From assembly GCF_011045015.1 (NCBI RefSeq), contig NZ_JAAKZY010000007.1, positions 43,960 through 107,959 on the forward strand: 64,000 nucleotides of DNA. The letters run 5' to 3'. Positions within the stretch are counted from its first letter, which is position 1, and the number at the start of each line of letters is the position of its first letter. This DNA is from Streptomyces scabichelini. Lineage in GTDB: Bacteria; Actinomycetota; Actinomycetes; Streptomycetales; Streptomycetaceae. Below are positions 1-7,177 of this stretch, in pieces. Below the pieces are notes generated by a model, which was given only the letters and a program-made list of their open reading frames with translations, ran no database searches and was not told the DNA's origin. The position numbers were made by a program, and so were the translations under genes.

Positions 1-203
1 CGCTGGGAGCGAACGAGTAAACGTACACAGAAGGCACTTGCCGTCGTCGCCACGACGCCGACGACGATCGCGGGTATTCGGGTCTGATCGGATCCCGCGG
101 CCGCGGTGACGACGGTTCCGGCGCCCAGAGTCAGGGGCAGCAGCCACCAGCTGTACCAGGAGACCGGAGCCCGCGCCGCCGGTGGCGGAGTGGCAAGTTC
201 CAT
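1..203 (-). CDS. Membrane protein, N-terminal fragment (runs off left edge)
   Basis: An open minus-strand frame of 67 codons runs from an ATG at 203 off the left edge without a stop. GAAGG lies six bases upstream of this ATG; in-frame ATGs at 209 and 224 are alternatives. After a short Ala/Pro-rich start, two hydrophobic stretches are visible: one beginning SWYSWWLLPLTLGAGTVV and one beginning IPAIVVGVVATTASAF, separated by a short polar turn (SDQTR). This arrangement resembles the N-terminus of Streptomyces membrane sensor or ATP-binding proteins, but too little is present to assign a family. The function is unknown. Codon use is typical of the neighbours. Confidence 0.55.
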   Translation of the reverse strand, partial: MELATPPPAARAPVSWYSWWLLPLTLGAGTVVTAAAGSDQTRIPAIVVGVVATTASAFCVRLLVRSQ

Positions 204-447
204 CTGCATCCTTCGAAGCAACATGGTCGAACAGGGGGGAGAAGCTCGGGGACGCACTCGTCGCACGGCGGTCGACCGCGCGGCGGGCATGCGTGGGCGG
301 CGAGCGACAACTGAGTGCTAGGGCGTCAACTCGCCGCGCCACAAGGAACCTTATCGGGTTTGATCTCCTCGGAATCAACCTCCCGGCCCACATCCCCACG
401 GCTTTCACCGCGCTCCGACCTGCGCCGTTGGAGTCGACAAATAACTT

Positions 448-1740
448 TTACCGGCGTTCGGAGGCCGTGCCGCCGAGGCCCGGAGCGGGGGCCAGGGAGA
501 GGACGCCGACCTTGCCGAGGTGCTCGTTGTTCTGGACCAGGCGGGCGGCCTCCGCCGTGGCGGTGAGGGGGTAGGTCGCGGTGAGCGCCGGGGCGAGGTG
601 GCCGAGGTCGAGGAGGCGGCCGACGGCGGCCTGTTCCTGGAGGTTGGAGCCGTGGCTGCCGATGATGCGCTTGAGCCGCATCCAGAGGTAGCGGTTGTCG
701 AACTCGTGCTGGTAGCCGGTGCTGGAGCCGCAGGTCACGACCGTGCCACCGCGGCGGACGACGTAGACGGAGACACCGAAGGTGGCCCGGCCGACGTGCT
801 CGAAGACGATATGCGGGTCCTCGCCGGTCGCGGCCCGGATCAGCTTGCCGAGCCGCTTGCCGACCACGGCGGGATCCGCGGGCGCCTCGCTGCCGCTGAG
901 GCCGATCTCCTCCCGGTTGATCACGTGGTGGCATCCCAGACGGCGGGCGTACTCCGCCTTCCGCTCGCTGCTGACGACGCCGACGGCGATCCCGCCGCCG
1001 TTGCGGACGAGCTGGACCGCGTACGCGCCGAGACCGCCCGCCGCTCCCCAGATCAGGACGACGTCGCCCTGTGTCATCCGGGCACCCCGGTCGCTGACGA
1101 GCATGCGGTAGGCCGTGCCCGCGCACAACGGGTTCGACGCCGCCTCCTCCCAGGTCAGGTGGGCCGGCTTGGGCAGGAGTTGGCTGGTGCGGGCGACGGT
1201 GTAGTGGGCCAGCCCTCCGTAGTTGGTCTCGAAGCCCCACGCGAGCATGCCCGTGCCCAGCATGCCGTCGGCGTGGGTCGCCGGGTCCTCCTCGTCGACG
1301 TACACCGGACTGACCACGACCCGGTCGCCGACCCGCCACCGGCGGACGCCCGATCCGGTGCGCACGACGACCCCGGACGCGTCGGATCCGATGACGTGGA
1401 AGGGCCGGTCGTGCCGGGCCGCCCACCGGTCCTGGCGGCCGAAGTGCTTGAGGAACGTGAAGGTCGGAATGGGTTCGAACATCGCCGACCACACCGTGTT
1501 GTAGTTGATGCCGCTCGCCATGACGGCCACCAGCACCTCGTTCGGGGCGAGTTCGGGCATCGGTACGGAGCCGATGTGGATGGACTTGCGGACGTCCTTG
1601 TCGTCGGCTTCGGTGAATCCGGTGAAACTGTCCACGTCCTCCGCCCGCAGATGGGCGGCGGTGAAGTGACCGGGCAGGGGAAGCTGCTCCAGTTCGGCCG
1701 GGGCGGCTCCCGCCACCACGGCCTCGGCCAGGGCGTCCAT
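448..1740 (-). CDS. ccr: Crotonyl-CoA carboxylase/reductase (alkylmalonyl-CoA supply)
   Basis: A 430-residue medium-chain reductase of the Ccr family, which reductively carboxylates 2-enoyl-CoA with NADPH and CO2 to give 2-alkylmalonyl-CoA extender units. The N-terminal half has the family signature SGINYNTVW (N81). F170-E171 sit in AWGFETNYGG, and a His lies at 363 in IIGSHGSN; these correspond to the CO2-pocket Asn, Phe-Glu and His of characterised Ccr proteins. The nucleotide-binding loop is WGAAGGLGAYA (231-241). Length fits the family. AAGGAGG lies seven bases or so before the ATG at 1740. It is the last gene of the lipid operon, 84 bases after the esterase stop, so its likely job is to feed the acyltransferase of the adjacent polyketide synthase. 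The actual chain length of its enoyl-CoA substrate cannot be read from sequence. Confidence 0.92.
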   Translation of the reverse strand: MDALAEAVVAGAAPAELEQLPLPGHFTAAHLRAEDVDSFTGFTEADDKDVRKSIHIGSVPMPELAPNEVLVAVMASGINYNTVWSAMFEPIPTFTFLKHFGRQDRWAARHDRPFHVIGSDASGVVVRTGSGVRRWRVGDRVVVSPVYVDEEDPATHADGMLGTGMLAWGFETNYGGLAHYTVARTSQLLPKPAHLTWEEAASNPLCAGTAYRMLVSDRGARMTQGDVVLIWGAAGGLGAYAVQLVRNGGGIAVGVVSSERKAEYARRLGCHHVINREEIGLSGSEAPADPAVVGKRLGKLIRAATGEDPHIVFEHVGRATFGVSVYVVRRGGTVVTCGSSTGYQHEFDNRYLWMRLKRIIGSHGSNLQEQAAVGRLLDLGHLAPALTATYPLTATAEAARLVQNNEHLGKVGVLSLAPAPGLGGTASERR

Positions 1741-1750
1741 GGCTGCCTCC

Positions 1751-1816
1751 TTGAGGGGGGACTTGAAGGACCTTGAGGACCTTGAGGGGCTTGCGGGACT
1801 TGCGGGACTTGAGAGG
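1751..1816. repeat. Degenerate 9-bp tandem repeat between esterase and ccr
   Basis: The spacer between the esterase stop and ccr is built from imperfect head-to-tail copies of a unit like CTTGAGGAC / CTTGCGGGA. About seven copies can be aligned by eye. It lies in the ccr leader on the minus strand. It looks like slippage-derived filler; no regulatory role is evident. Confidence 0.6.
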
Positions 1817-1824
1817 TCAGCGCG

Positions 1825-2910
1825 TCAACTCAGACCGAGGCCCGCTGCGAGCGTCGGCCACGAGGCCTTGAACTCCTGCCGCCAGTTCGGCCAGTCGTGC
1901 ACTCCCCCGTTGTAGAAGTGCACCTGGGCCGGAATGTCCAGGGCCTCCAACTGCCGTGCGAATCGGCGCGCTTGCGACCACAGCACGCCTTCGAGCACCG
2001 CGCCTTCGAGGTTGCCGAAGTCACTGGAGGGCAGGCCGCTGCCCTGGGAGACGTACAACTCGGTGCCCTTGAGGTGGCGCGCCTGGGCGTAGGGGTTGTG
2101 CCGGGTCCAGTTGTCCCGCTGGAACAGCGGGCTGCCCCACAGCGTCAGCGGCAGCAACTGCTCCCGGGCGACGATCGCGTTGAGGACGGTGGGCATGCCG
2201 AGGGCGGTGGTGTCGAGGATCCCGCTGTACGAGGCCGCCGCCCCGAAGGTTCCTGGGTGCCGTGCGGCGAAGGCGAGGGCCCCATAGCCACCGGTGGAGA
2301 CGCCCGCGACGGCACGCTTCGTGCCCGCCCTGAACTTCTGCGCCAACAGCCCCATCAGCTCGTCCACTTGGAACGTCTCGTAGTCCGGCGCGTCGGCACT
2401 TCCGTAGTTCCACCAGTCGGTCGGGATGCCGGTGGGGCCCGAGGCCGGCATCACGGTGAGGACGTCCTTGTCCGCCAGGAAGTCGGCGACGTCCGTCTCC
2501 CGGGTCCAGGACGTGTAGTCGTCGTGGGCGCCCTGGAGGAGGTAGAGGACGGGCCAGGTGCGGTCGGGGTTCGCGGCATAACCGGTCGGCAGGATCACGC
2601 GTACGGGCAGGGCGGCGCCGACCGCCGGGGAGTCGATCGTGAGGTCGACGGTGCGGGCGTCCAGCCACTTCTCCCCCACGATGGTGGCCCCGCGCTCGGC
2701 TCGCACGGTGGCCGCCATGGGTGCGGCCGCCGAGGGCGAGGCGAGCACGACTCCCGTGCCGAGCAGGGACGTCGCGACGGCGATCACGGCGGCACATCTG
2801 CCCTGCGCGCGGAGCTTCGGGCGCGGCTTCCGGTGCGGCTTCGGACTCGGACTCGGACTCGGACTCGGGCTCGGACTCGGGCTCGGCTTGGGGCGCGGCC
2901 TCTGAGGCAT
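1825..2910 (-). CDS. Secreted antigen-85-like esterase (candidate acyl/mycolyl-type transferase)
   Basis: A 361-residue alpha/beta-hydrolase of the esterase D/antigen 85 type. A basic segment (about 25-38) and hydrophobic core (39-56) followed by ASPSAAAPMAA form a signal peptide, so the enzyme acts outside the membrane. The nucleophile is S205 in GVSTGGYGA. An oxyanion/strand segment VLYLLQGAHDDYTSW precedes it, and the late catalytic His is H338 in GVHDWPNW, placed like the GTHSW His of antigen 85 proteins. Unusually, the signal peptide is preceded by a (Ser-Pro)n tract at residues 9-23, encoded by a 6-bp repeat. GAAGG overlaps the end of the polyketide synthase gene, 13 bases upstream, so the two are probably co-translated. 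By context it may transfer the acyl product of the synthase to a sugar or polyol; a plain esterase is the alternative. Confidence 0.82.
   Translation of the reverse strand: MPQRPRPKPSPSPSPSPSPSPSPKPHRKPRPKLRAQGRCAAVIAVATSLLGTGVVLASPSAAAPMAATVRAERGATIVGEKWLDARTVDLTIDSPAVGAALPVRVILPTGYAANPDRTWPVLYLLQGAHDDYTSWTRETDVADFLADKDVLTVMPASGPTGIPTDWWNYGSADAPDYETFQVDELMGLLAQKFRAGTKRAVAGVSTGGYGALAFAARHPGTFGAAASYSGILDTTALGMPTVLNAIVAREQLLPLTLWGSPLFQRDNWTRHNPYAQARHLKGTELYVSQGSGLPSSDFGNLEGAVLEGVLWSQARRFARQLEALDIPAQVHFYNGGVHDWPNWRQEFKASWPTLAAGLGLS
2841..2888. repeat. 6-bp tandem repeat (TCGGAC/TCGGGC) x8 coding Ser-Pro tract
   Basis: Eight uninterrupted hexamers, five TCGGAC, two TCGGGC and a terminal TCGGCT, encode alternating Pro and Ser near the N-terminus of the esterase on the minus strand. 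Such a tract can change length by slippage without shifting the frame. Confidence 0.9.
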
Positions 2911-2923
2911 CGGTGAAGTCCCT

Positions 2924-5900
2924 TCAGGAGTCCCGCAGATCGCGTGTCAGCAGTTCGGCCAGTACGTCGACGACCGGTGGGTCGAGCAGTGACAGATGGT
3001 GGCCGGGCAGCGGGACGACGGTGAGGTCGGTGCAGTGGGCGTCCCAGCCGAGCGACGCGTCGTCTCGCTCGTAGCGGGGGTCGCGGACCGTGTGCGGGGC
3101 GGGCTCGCTCGCCCGGTACAGCAGCGTGCGGCCCGTGTGGCGGCCGGGTGTGTGGCGTTCGCCGCTGCGCAGGTCCAGATATGAGGTGCGCTGATGTTCG
3201 AGCACGGAGTCCGGCAGCTCGACGGTCTCCCTCAGTACCTTGATGACGAGGTCGATCCTGCCCGTGTCGTCGAGAGCGGCCAGTTCGTCGTACGGCAGGT
3301 CGAGGCGGGTGCCGTAGGTGCGTTCCACGTACGCGGCGAAGTCCTGGAAATGGCGCAGGGCCAGGTCGGCGGCGGTGAGGCCGGTCGGCAGCGGCAGCGG
3401 CAGGACCGAGTCGAGCAGGACCAGGGCGGAGACGGTGCCGTGCGGGGAGAGGAGCCGGGCCGTCTCCTGGGCGACGACACCGCCGTACGACCAACCGCCC
3501 ACCATCCAGGGGCCGTTGGGGATCACCTCGCGTATGCGCCGGGCGAACTCCGCTGCTCGTGCCGGCACGTCGTCGGGGTCCGGCGAGCGGTCGAAGCCGT
3601 GCACCGGGCGGTCATGGTCGAGGCGCGCGGCCAACTGGGCGTAGACGTCGGAGGATCCGCCCGCGGCGTGGGCCAGGAAGAGGGGTGTGTGGGGGCCAGT
3701 GGCGGGAAAGGCACGGAGGCGATCCGGTGCGGTGGGCCGGGTGGGCTGCTCGCGTACGGGGACGCCCGGGGCCACGGCCGCGTCACCTGATGCAGTACCT
3801 GTTTCAGTCCCCAGGAGTTGGGCGACGCCCCTCAACGTCCCCTGTTTCAGCAGCACGCCCGGCTCGACCACAACGTCGAACTCCCGCTCCACGACGCCCC
3901 GTATGCGCACGGCCGTGAGCGAGTCCAGGCCGAGGTCGGTCAACGGCGTGTCGGGGTCGAGGTGTTCGGGGCTGTACCCCATCACCGCGGCCACGCACAG
4001 CCGAAGCCGCTCCACGGGACTCGCGCCGCGGTCGGTGGACTCGGCCGGAGCCGAGTCCACCGCCGCCTCCTCCCCCACCCAGAACCGGCGGTGCCGCCAA
4101 CGGGGCGACGGGACGTCCATGATGCGTCCCTCGGGGTGCAGGTGCTCCCGTGGCCGGTCCATCCGCACGCCGTGCACGATCAGGGTCGCCAGCGAGGTGC
4201 GGAAGGTGAGCGCGTCGTCGGTGTCGCGGCGCAGGGTGGGCACGACCAGGAAGTCCTCGGCACCGGCGGCGCGCAAGGTCTCCGTCAGGGGGTGCAACTG
4301 CGTTGCGTGGGGGGCCACTTCGACGAAGACGCGGTGTCCGTCCTCGGCTGCCGCGCGCACGGCCTGCGTGAAGCGCACGGGGTTGCGCAGATTGGCCGCC
4401 CAGTACGCAGTGTCGGCGGGCGCGGCCTCGCGGGGATCGCCCAGCACGGTGGAGTAGCGGCGGCAGCGGGGCGCGGTGGGCCGGATCTCACCCAGCTCAC
4501 GGGTGAACTCCCCCAGCAGCGGCTCGACTTCGGGCGAGTGCCCGGCTCCGGACACACCCAGCGCGCGGGCGAAGCCGCCGTCGCCGTTCACCCGGGCGAC
4601 AAGGCCGGCCACGTCCTCGGCCGAGCCCGTGACCACACACTGCACCGGAGAGGCGTGCACGGCGACGCCGAGCGTGCGGAACTCCCTTGCCAGCAGGGCG
4701 ATCTCAGCGGCCGGGAGGTCCACGACGGCCATGGATCCGCCGGTCAGCCGGTCCAGCAGCCGGGAGCGTACGGCGATGATGCGTGCGCCGGTTGCCTCGT
4801 CCAGGGCTCCGGAGACGACCGCCGCGGCGATCTCGCCGAGGGAGTGGCCGATGACGGCGGCGGGTTCGAGTCCGTACGAGCGCCACAGCTCGGCGAGGGC
4901 GACCTGGATGCCGTACAGGATGGGCATGACGGTGGCGGGGCTCGACAGCGCGGCGTCGGGTTGGAGTCCGGCGCGCAGGGAGACTCCCGCATGGTCGCGC
5001 AGCAGTGGTTCCAGTCGGTCGACGGCGGCCGTGAACGCCCCTTCCGTGTCGAGGAGTTGGCTGCCCATGCCGGGCCACTGGGAGCCGTAGCCGGAGAAGA
5101 CCCAGACGGGGCCGGAGTCGCCGGGTGTTCCTTCCCCCGTGACCAGGTGCGGGGACGGATCGCCCGCGGCGAGGCGTGTGAGCGCGGTGACGGTCTCCGC
5201 GCGGTCGCGGGTGACGAGGGCCGCGCGGTGGCGGCCACGGCCGAGGCGGCCCGCGAGGGTGCGGGCGAGGTCGGTGTCGCGTACGCGCCGGCTGTCGGAG
5301 GTGGTCAGCCAGGCGGCGAGCTCACCGGCGTACGACCGCACTCGTTCTCTTGTGGGCCCGTCGAGCAGAAGCAGCCGGGGGCGCTCCGGGAAACCGCTCG
5401 CCCGACGGGCCGGCCGGTGTTCGGCGAGTACGGCATGGGCGTTCGTGCCGCCGAAGCCGAAGGCCGAGACGCCCGCGGTCGCCGTGCCCGAGTAGCGGGG
5501 CCAGGGCTCCGGCCGGGTGACCACGCGCAGGCCGAGTGCGTCGAGGTCGGCGTGCGGTCCCTGGCGGGTGAAGTGCAGTTGGCCGGGGATCTCGCCGTGG
5601 TGCAGCGCCAGCACCGTCTTGATCAGGCCCGCGATGCCGGCGGCCGCCTCCAGGTGGCCGAGGTTCGTCTTGGCCGAGCCGATCAGCAGGGGCTGGTCCA
5701 TGGGGCGGGCTCGGCCGAGTACGGCGCCGAGGGCGCTCGCTTCGATGGGGTCGCCGAGGGCGGTGCCGGTGCCGTGCGCCTCGACGTAGTCCACGGCCGT
5801 GGGGGTGTCGTGGGCCTCGGCGAGGAGGGCGCGCTGGGCCTCGGCGTTGGGGGCGGTCAGCCCGTTGGAGCGGCCGTCCGAATTGACGGCCGTCGCGTGG

Positions 5901-7177
5901 ATCACCGCCAGGACGCGGTCGCCGTCGCGTTCGGCGTCCGCGAGGCGCTTCAGTACGACGACACCGCACCCCTCGCCGCGTACGATCCCGTCGGCGTCCG
6001 CGTCGAACGCCTTGCACCGGCCGTCCGGGGCGAGCGCGCCCGTGCGCTGGAAGCCGAGGGTCACCGCGGGGCTCAGCAGCAGGTTCACCCCTGCGGCGAG
6101 GGCCGTGTCGCTCTCGCCCGTCGTCAGGCTGCGCACCGCGTGATGCACGGCGACCAGCGACGACGAGCACGCCGTGTCGACGGACAGGCTGGGACCGCGC
6201 AGGTCGAGGGCGTACGACAGACGGCCCGCGGCGATGCTCAGGGCCGCGCCCGTGGCCGTCCAGGCGTCCACGGCGCCGGGGTCGGCCGTGGTGAGGTGGG
6301 CGTATTCGTTGCCGCTGATGCCGACGAAGACGCCGGTACGGGTGCCGGCGAGCGCGGGCGCGGGGAGGGCCGCGTGGTCGAGGGCCTCACGGGTGACTTC
6401 CAGAAGCATGCGGTGCTGAGGGTCCATGGCGGCGGCCTCGTGCGCGGCGATACCGAAGAACTCGGCGTCGAACCCGGCGATGTCATCGAGCCCACCGAGA
6501 AAGGCACCGTACCGACTCACGTCGTCCGGCAGCCGCGCCGCGTCCCGCACGAAGGGATCCCAGCGCCCCGGCGGGAGCGTACCGACGGCGTCCCGCCCCT
6601 CGGCGAGGAGCCGCCAGTACGCCTCGGGCGAGCCGACCCCGCCGGGAAGGCGACAGCCGAGGCCGACGACGGCGACGGAGCTCGGGGCCCCGCCGCCGCC
6701 CGCGGCACGCGGAGCGTGAGCCGCCACGCCGGGTACACGGTCGTCGGCCACCGCGCCAGGCACATGGCTGTCGACCGGTACGCCCGGCGCGCGACCGTCG
6801 GCCACCGCGCCCGCCGCAGGACCGTCCGCTGCCGCGAGTGGCGCCTCGGCCGTCGGAGGCCCGCCCTTCGTGGGTGGCACTTCGGCTTCAACTCCGCCGA
6901 CGCCGAACGCGGCCTCCTCCTCCAGTCGTGTCACCAGCGCATCGATCGTCGGGACCTCCCACAGCAGCGTGTCCGGTAGGCGGTGGCCTGCCAGTTCGCT
7001 CAGTGAGGCCGTCAGGGCCACCGCGTCCCTCGAGGTCAGGCCGAGCTCCGCGAGGGGACGGTCGTCGAGGAGGTCGGCCGGGTCGAGGCCGTACCAGGCG
7101 TGGAGCCGTTCACCGATCCGCCGCCGGATCTCCGTGCGCGAGGCATGCGGTGCGTACGGCGTATGTGACGCGCTCAT
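2924..7177 (-). CDS. Pks13-like type I polyketide synthase, ACP-KS-AT-ACP-TE
   Basis: A 1,417-residue single-module synthase. Order: ACP1 (about 13-90, Ser49 in GLTSRDAV); an Ala/Pro linker; ketosynthase (about 166-590) with C337 in DTACSSS, H468 in EAHGTGT and H508 in NLGH; acyltransferase (about 690-1000) with S779 in GHSLGE and an atypical GAGH box at 877-880; ACP2 (about 1052-1123, S1086 in GLDSL); thioesterase (about 1160-1410) with S1230 in GGWSYGG and H1394 in PGHHLSLLD. There is no ketoreductase, dehydratase or enoylreductase. This domain order is that of mycobacterial Pks13. The thioesterase also carries LPYDELAALDD and EHQRTSYLD, which match the Pks13 thioesterase as I remember it. 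The expected reaction is Claisen condensation of a ligase-loaded fatty acyl chain with an alkylmalonyl unit, giving an alpha-alkyl beta-keto acyl product released by the thioesterase. The start overlaps the ligase stop by four bases. Confidence 0.93.
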   Translation of the reverse strand: MSASHTPYAPHASRTEIRRRIGERLHAWYGLDPADLLDDRPLAELGLTSRDAVALTASLSELAGHRLPDTLLWEVPTIDALVTRLEEEAAFGVGGVEAEVPPTKGGPPTAEAPLAAADGPAAGAVADGRAPGVPVDSHVPGAVADDRVPGVAAHAPRAAGGGGAPSSVAVVGLGCRLPGGVGSPEAYWRLLAEGRDAVGTLPPGRWDPFVRDAARLPDDVSRYGAFLGGLDDIAGFDAEFFGIAAHEAAAMDPQHRMLLEVTREALDHAALPAPALAGTRTGVFVGISGNEYAHLTTADPGAVDAWTATGAALSIAAGRLSYALDLRGPSLSVDTACSSSLVAVHHAVRSLTTGESDTALAAGVNLLLSPAVTLGFQRTGALAPDGRCKAFDADADGIVRGEGCGVVVLKRLADAERDGDRVLAVIHATAVNSDGRSNGLTAPNAEAQRALLAEAHDTPTAVDYVEAHGTGTALGDPIEASALGAVLGRARPMDQPLLIGSAKTNLGHLEAAAGIAGLIKTVLALHHGEIPGQLHFTRQGPHADLDALGLRVVTRPEPWPRYSGTATAGVSAFGFGGTNAHAVLAEHRPARRASGFPERPRLLLLDGPTRERVRSYAGELAAWLTTSDSRRVRDTDLARTLAGRLGRGRHRAALVTRDRAETVTALTRLAAGDPSPHLVTGEGTPGDSGPVWVFSGYGSQWPGMGSQLLDTEGAFTAAVDRLEPLLRDHAGVSLRAGLQPDAALSSPATVMPILYGIQVALAELWRSYGLEPAAVIGHSLGEIAAAVVSGALDEATGARIIAVRSRLLDRLTGGSMAVVDLPAAEIALLAREFRTLGVAVHASPVQCVVTGSAEDVAGLVARVNGDGGFARALGVSGAGHSPEVEPLLGEFTRELGEIRPTAPRCRRYSTVLGDPREAAPADTAYWAANLRNPVRFTQAVRAAAEDGHRVFVEVAPHATQLHPLTETLRAAGAEDFLVVPTLRRDTDDALTFRTSLATLIVHGVRMDRPREHLHPEGRIMDVPSPRWRHRRFWVGEEAAVDSAPAESTDRGASPVERLRLCVAAVMGYSPEHLDPDTPLTDLGLDSLTAVRIRGVVEREFDVVVEPGVLLKQGTLRGVAQLLGTETGTASGDAAVAPGVPVREQPTRPTAPDRLRAFPATGPHTPLFLAHAAGGSSDVYAQLAARLDHDRPVHGFDRSPDPDDVPARAAEFARRIREVIPNGPWMVGGWSYGGVVAQETARLLSPHGTVSALVLLDSVLPLPLPTGLTAADLALRHFQDFAAYVERTYGTRLDLPYDELAALDDTGRIDLVIKVLRETVELPDSVLEHQRTSYLDLRSGERHTPGRHTGRTLLYRASEPAPHTVRDPRYERDDASLGWDAHCTDLTVVPLPGHHLSLLDPPVVDVLAELLTRDLRDS

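Noticed and set aside
520..1776. A 418-codon plus-strand frame opposite ccr
   Set aside because: It is the antisense shadow of a clear Ccr gene in GC-rich DNA, with Asp/Val/Gly-biased composition and no motif.
2843..2888. CRISPR-like array in the hexamer repeat
   Set aside because: The unit is six bases with no spacers and it codes Ser-Pro.
3818..6979. A 1,053-codon plus-strand open frame opposite the polyketide synthase
   Set aside because: The minus strand encodes an unmistakable ACP-KS-AT-ACP-TE protein; the long frame is a GC-skew artefact.
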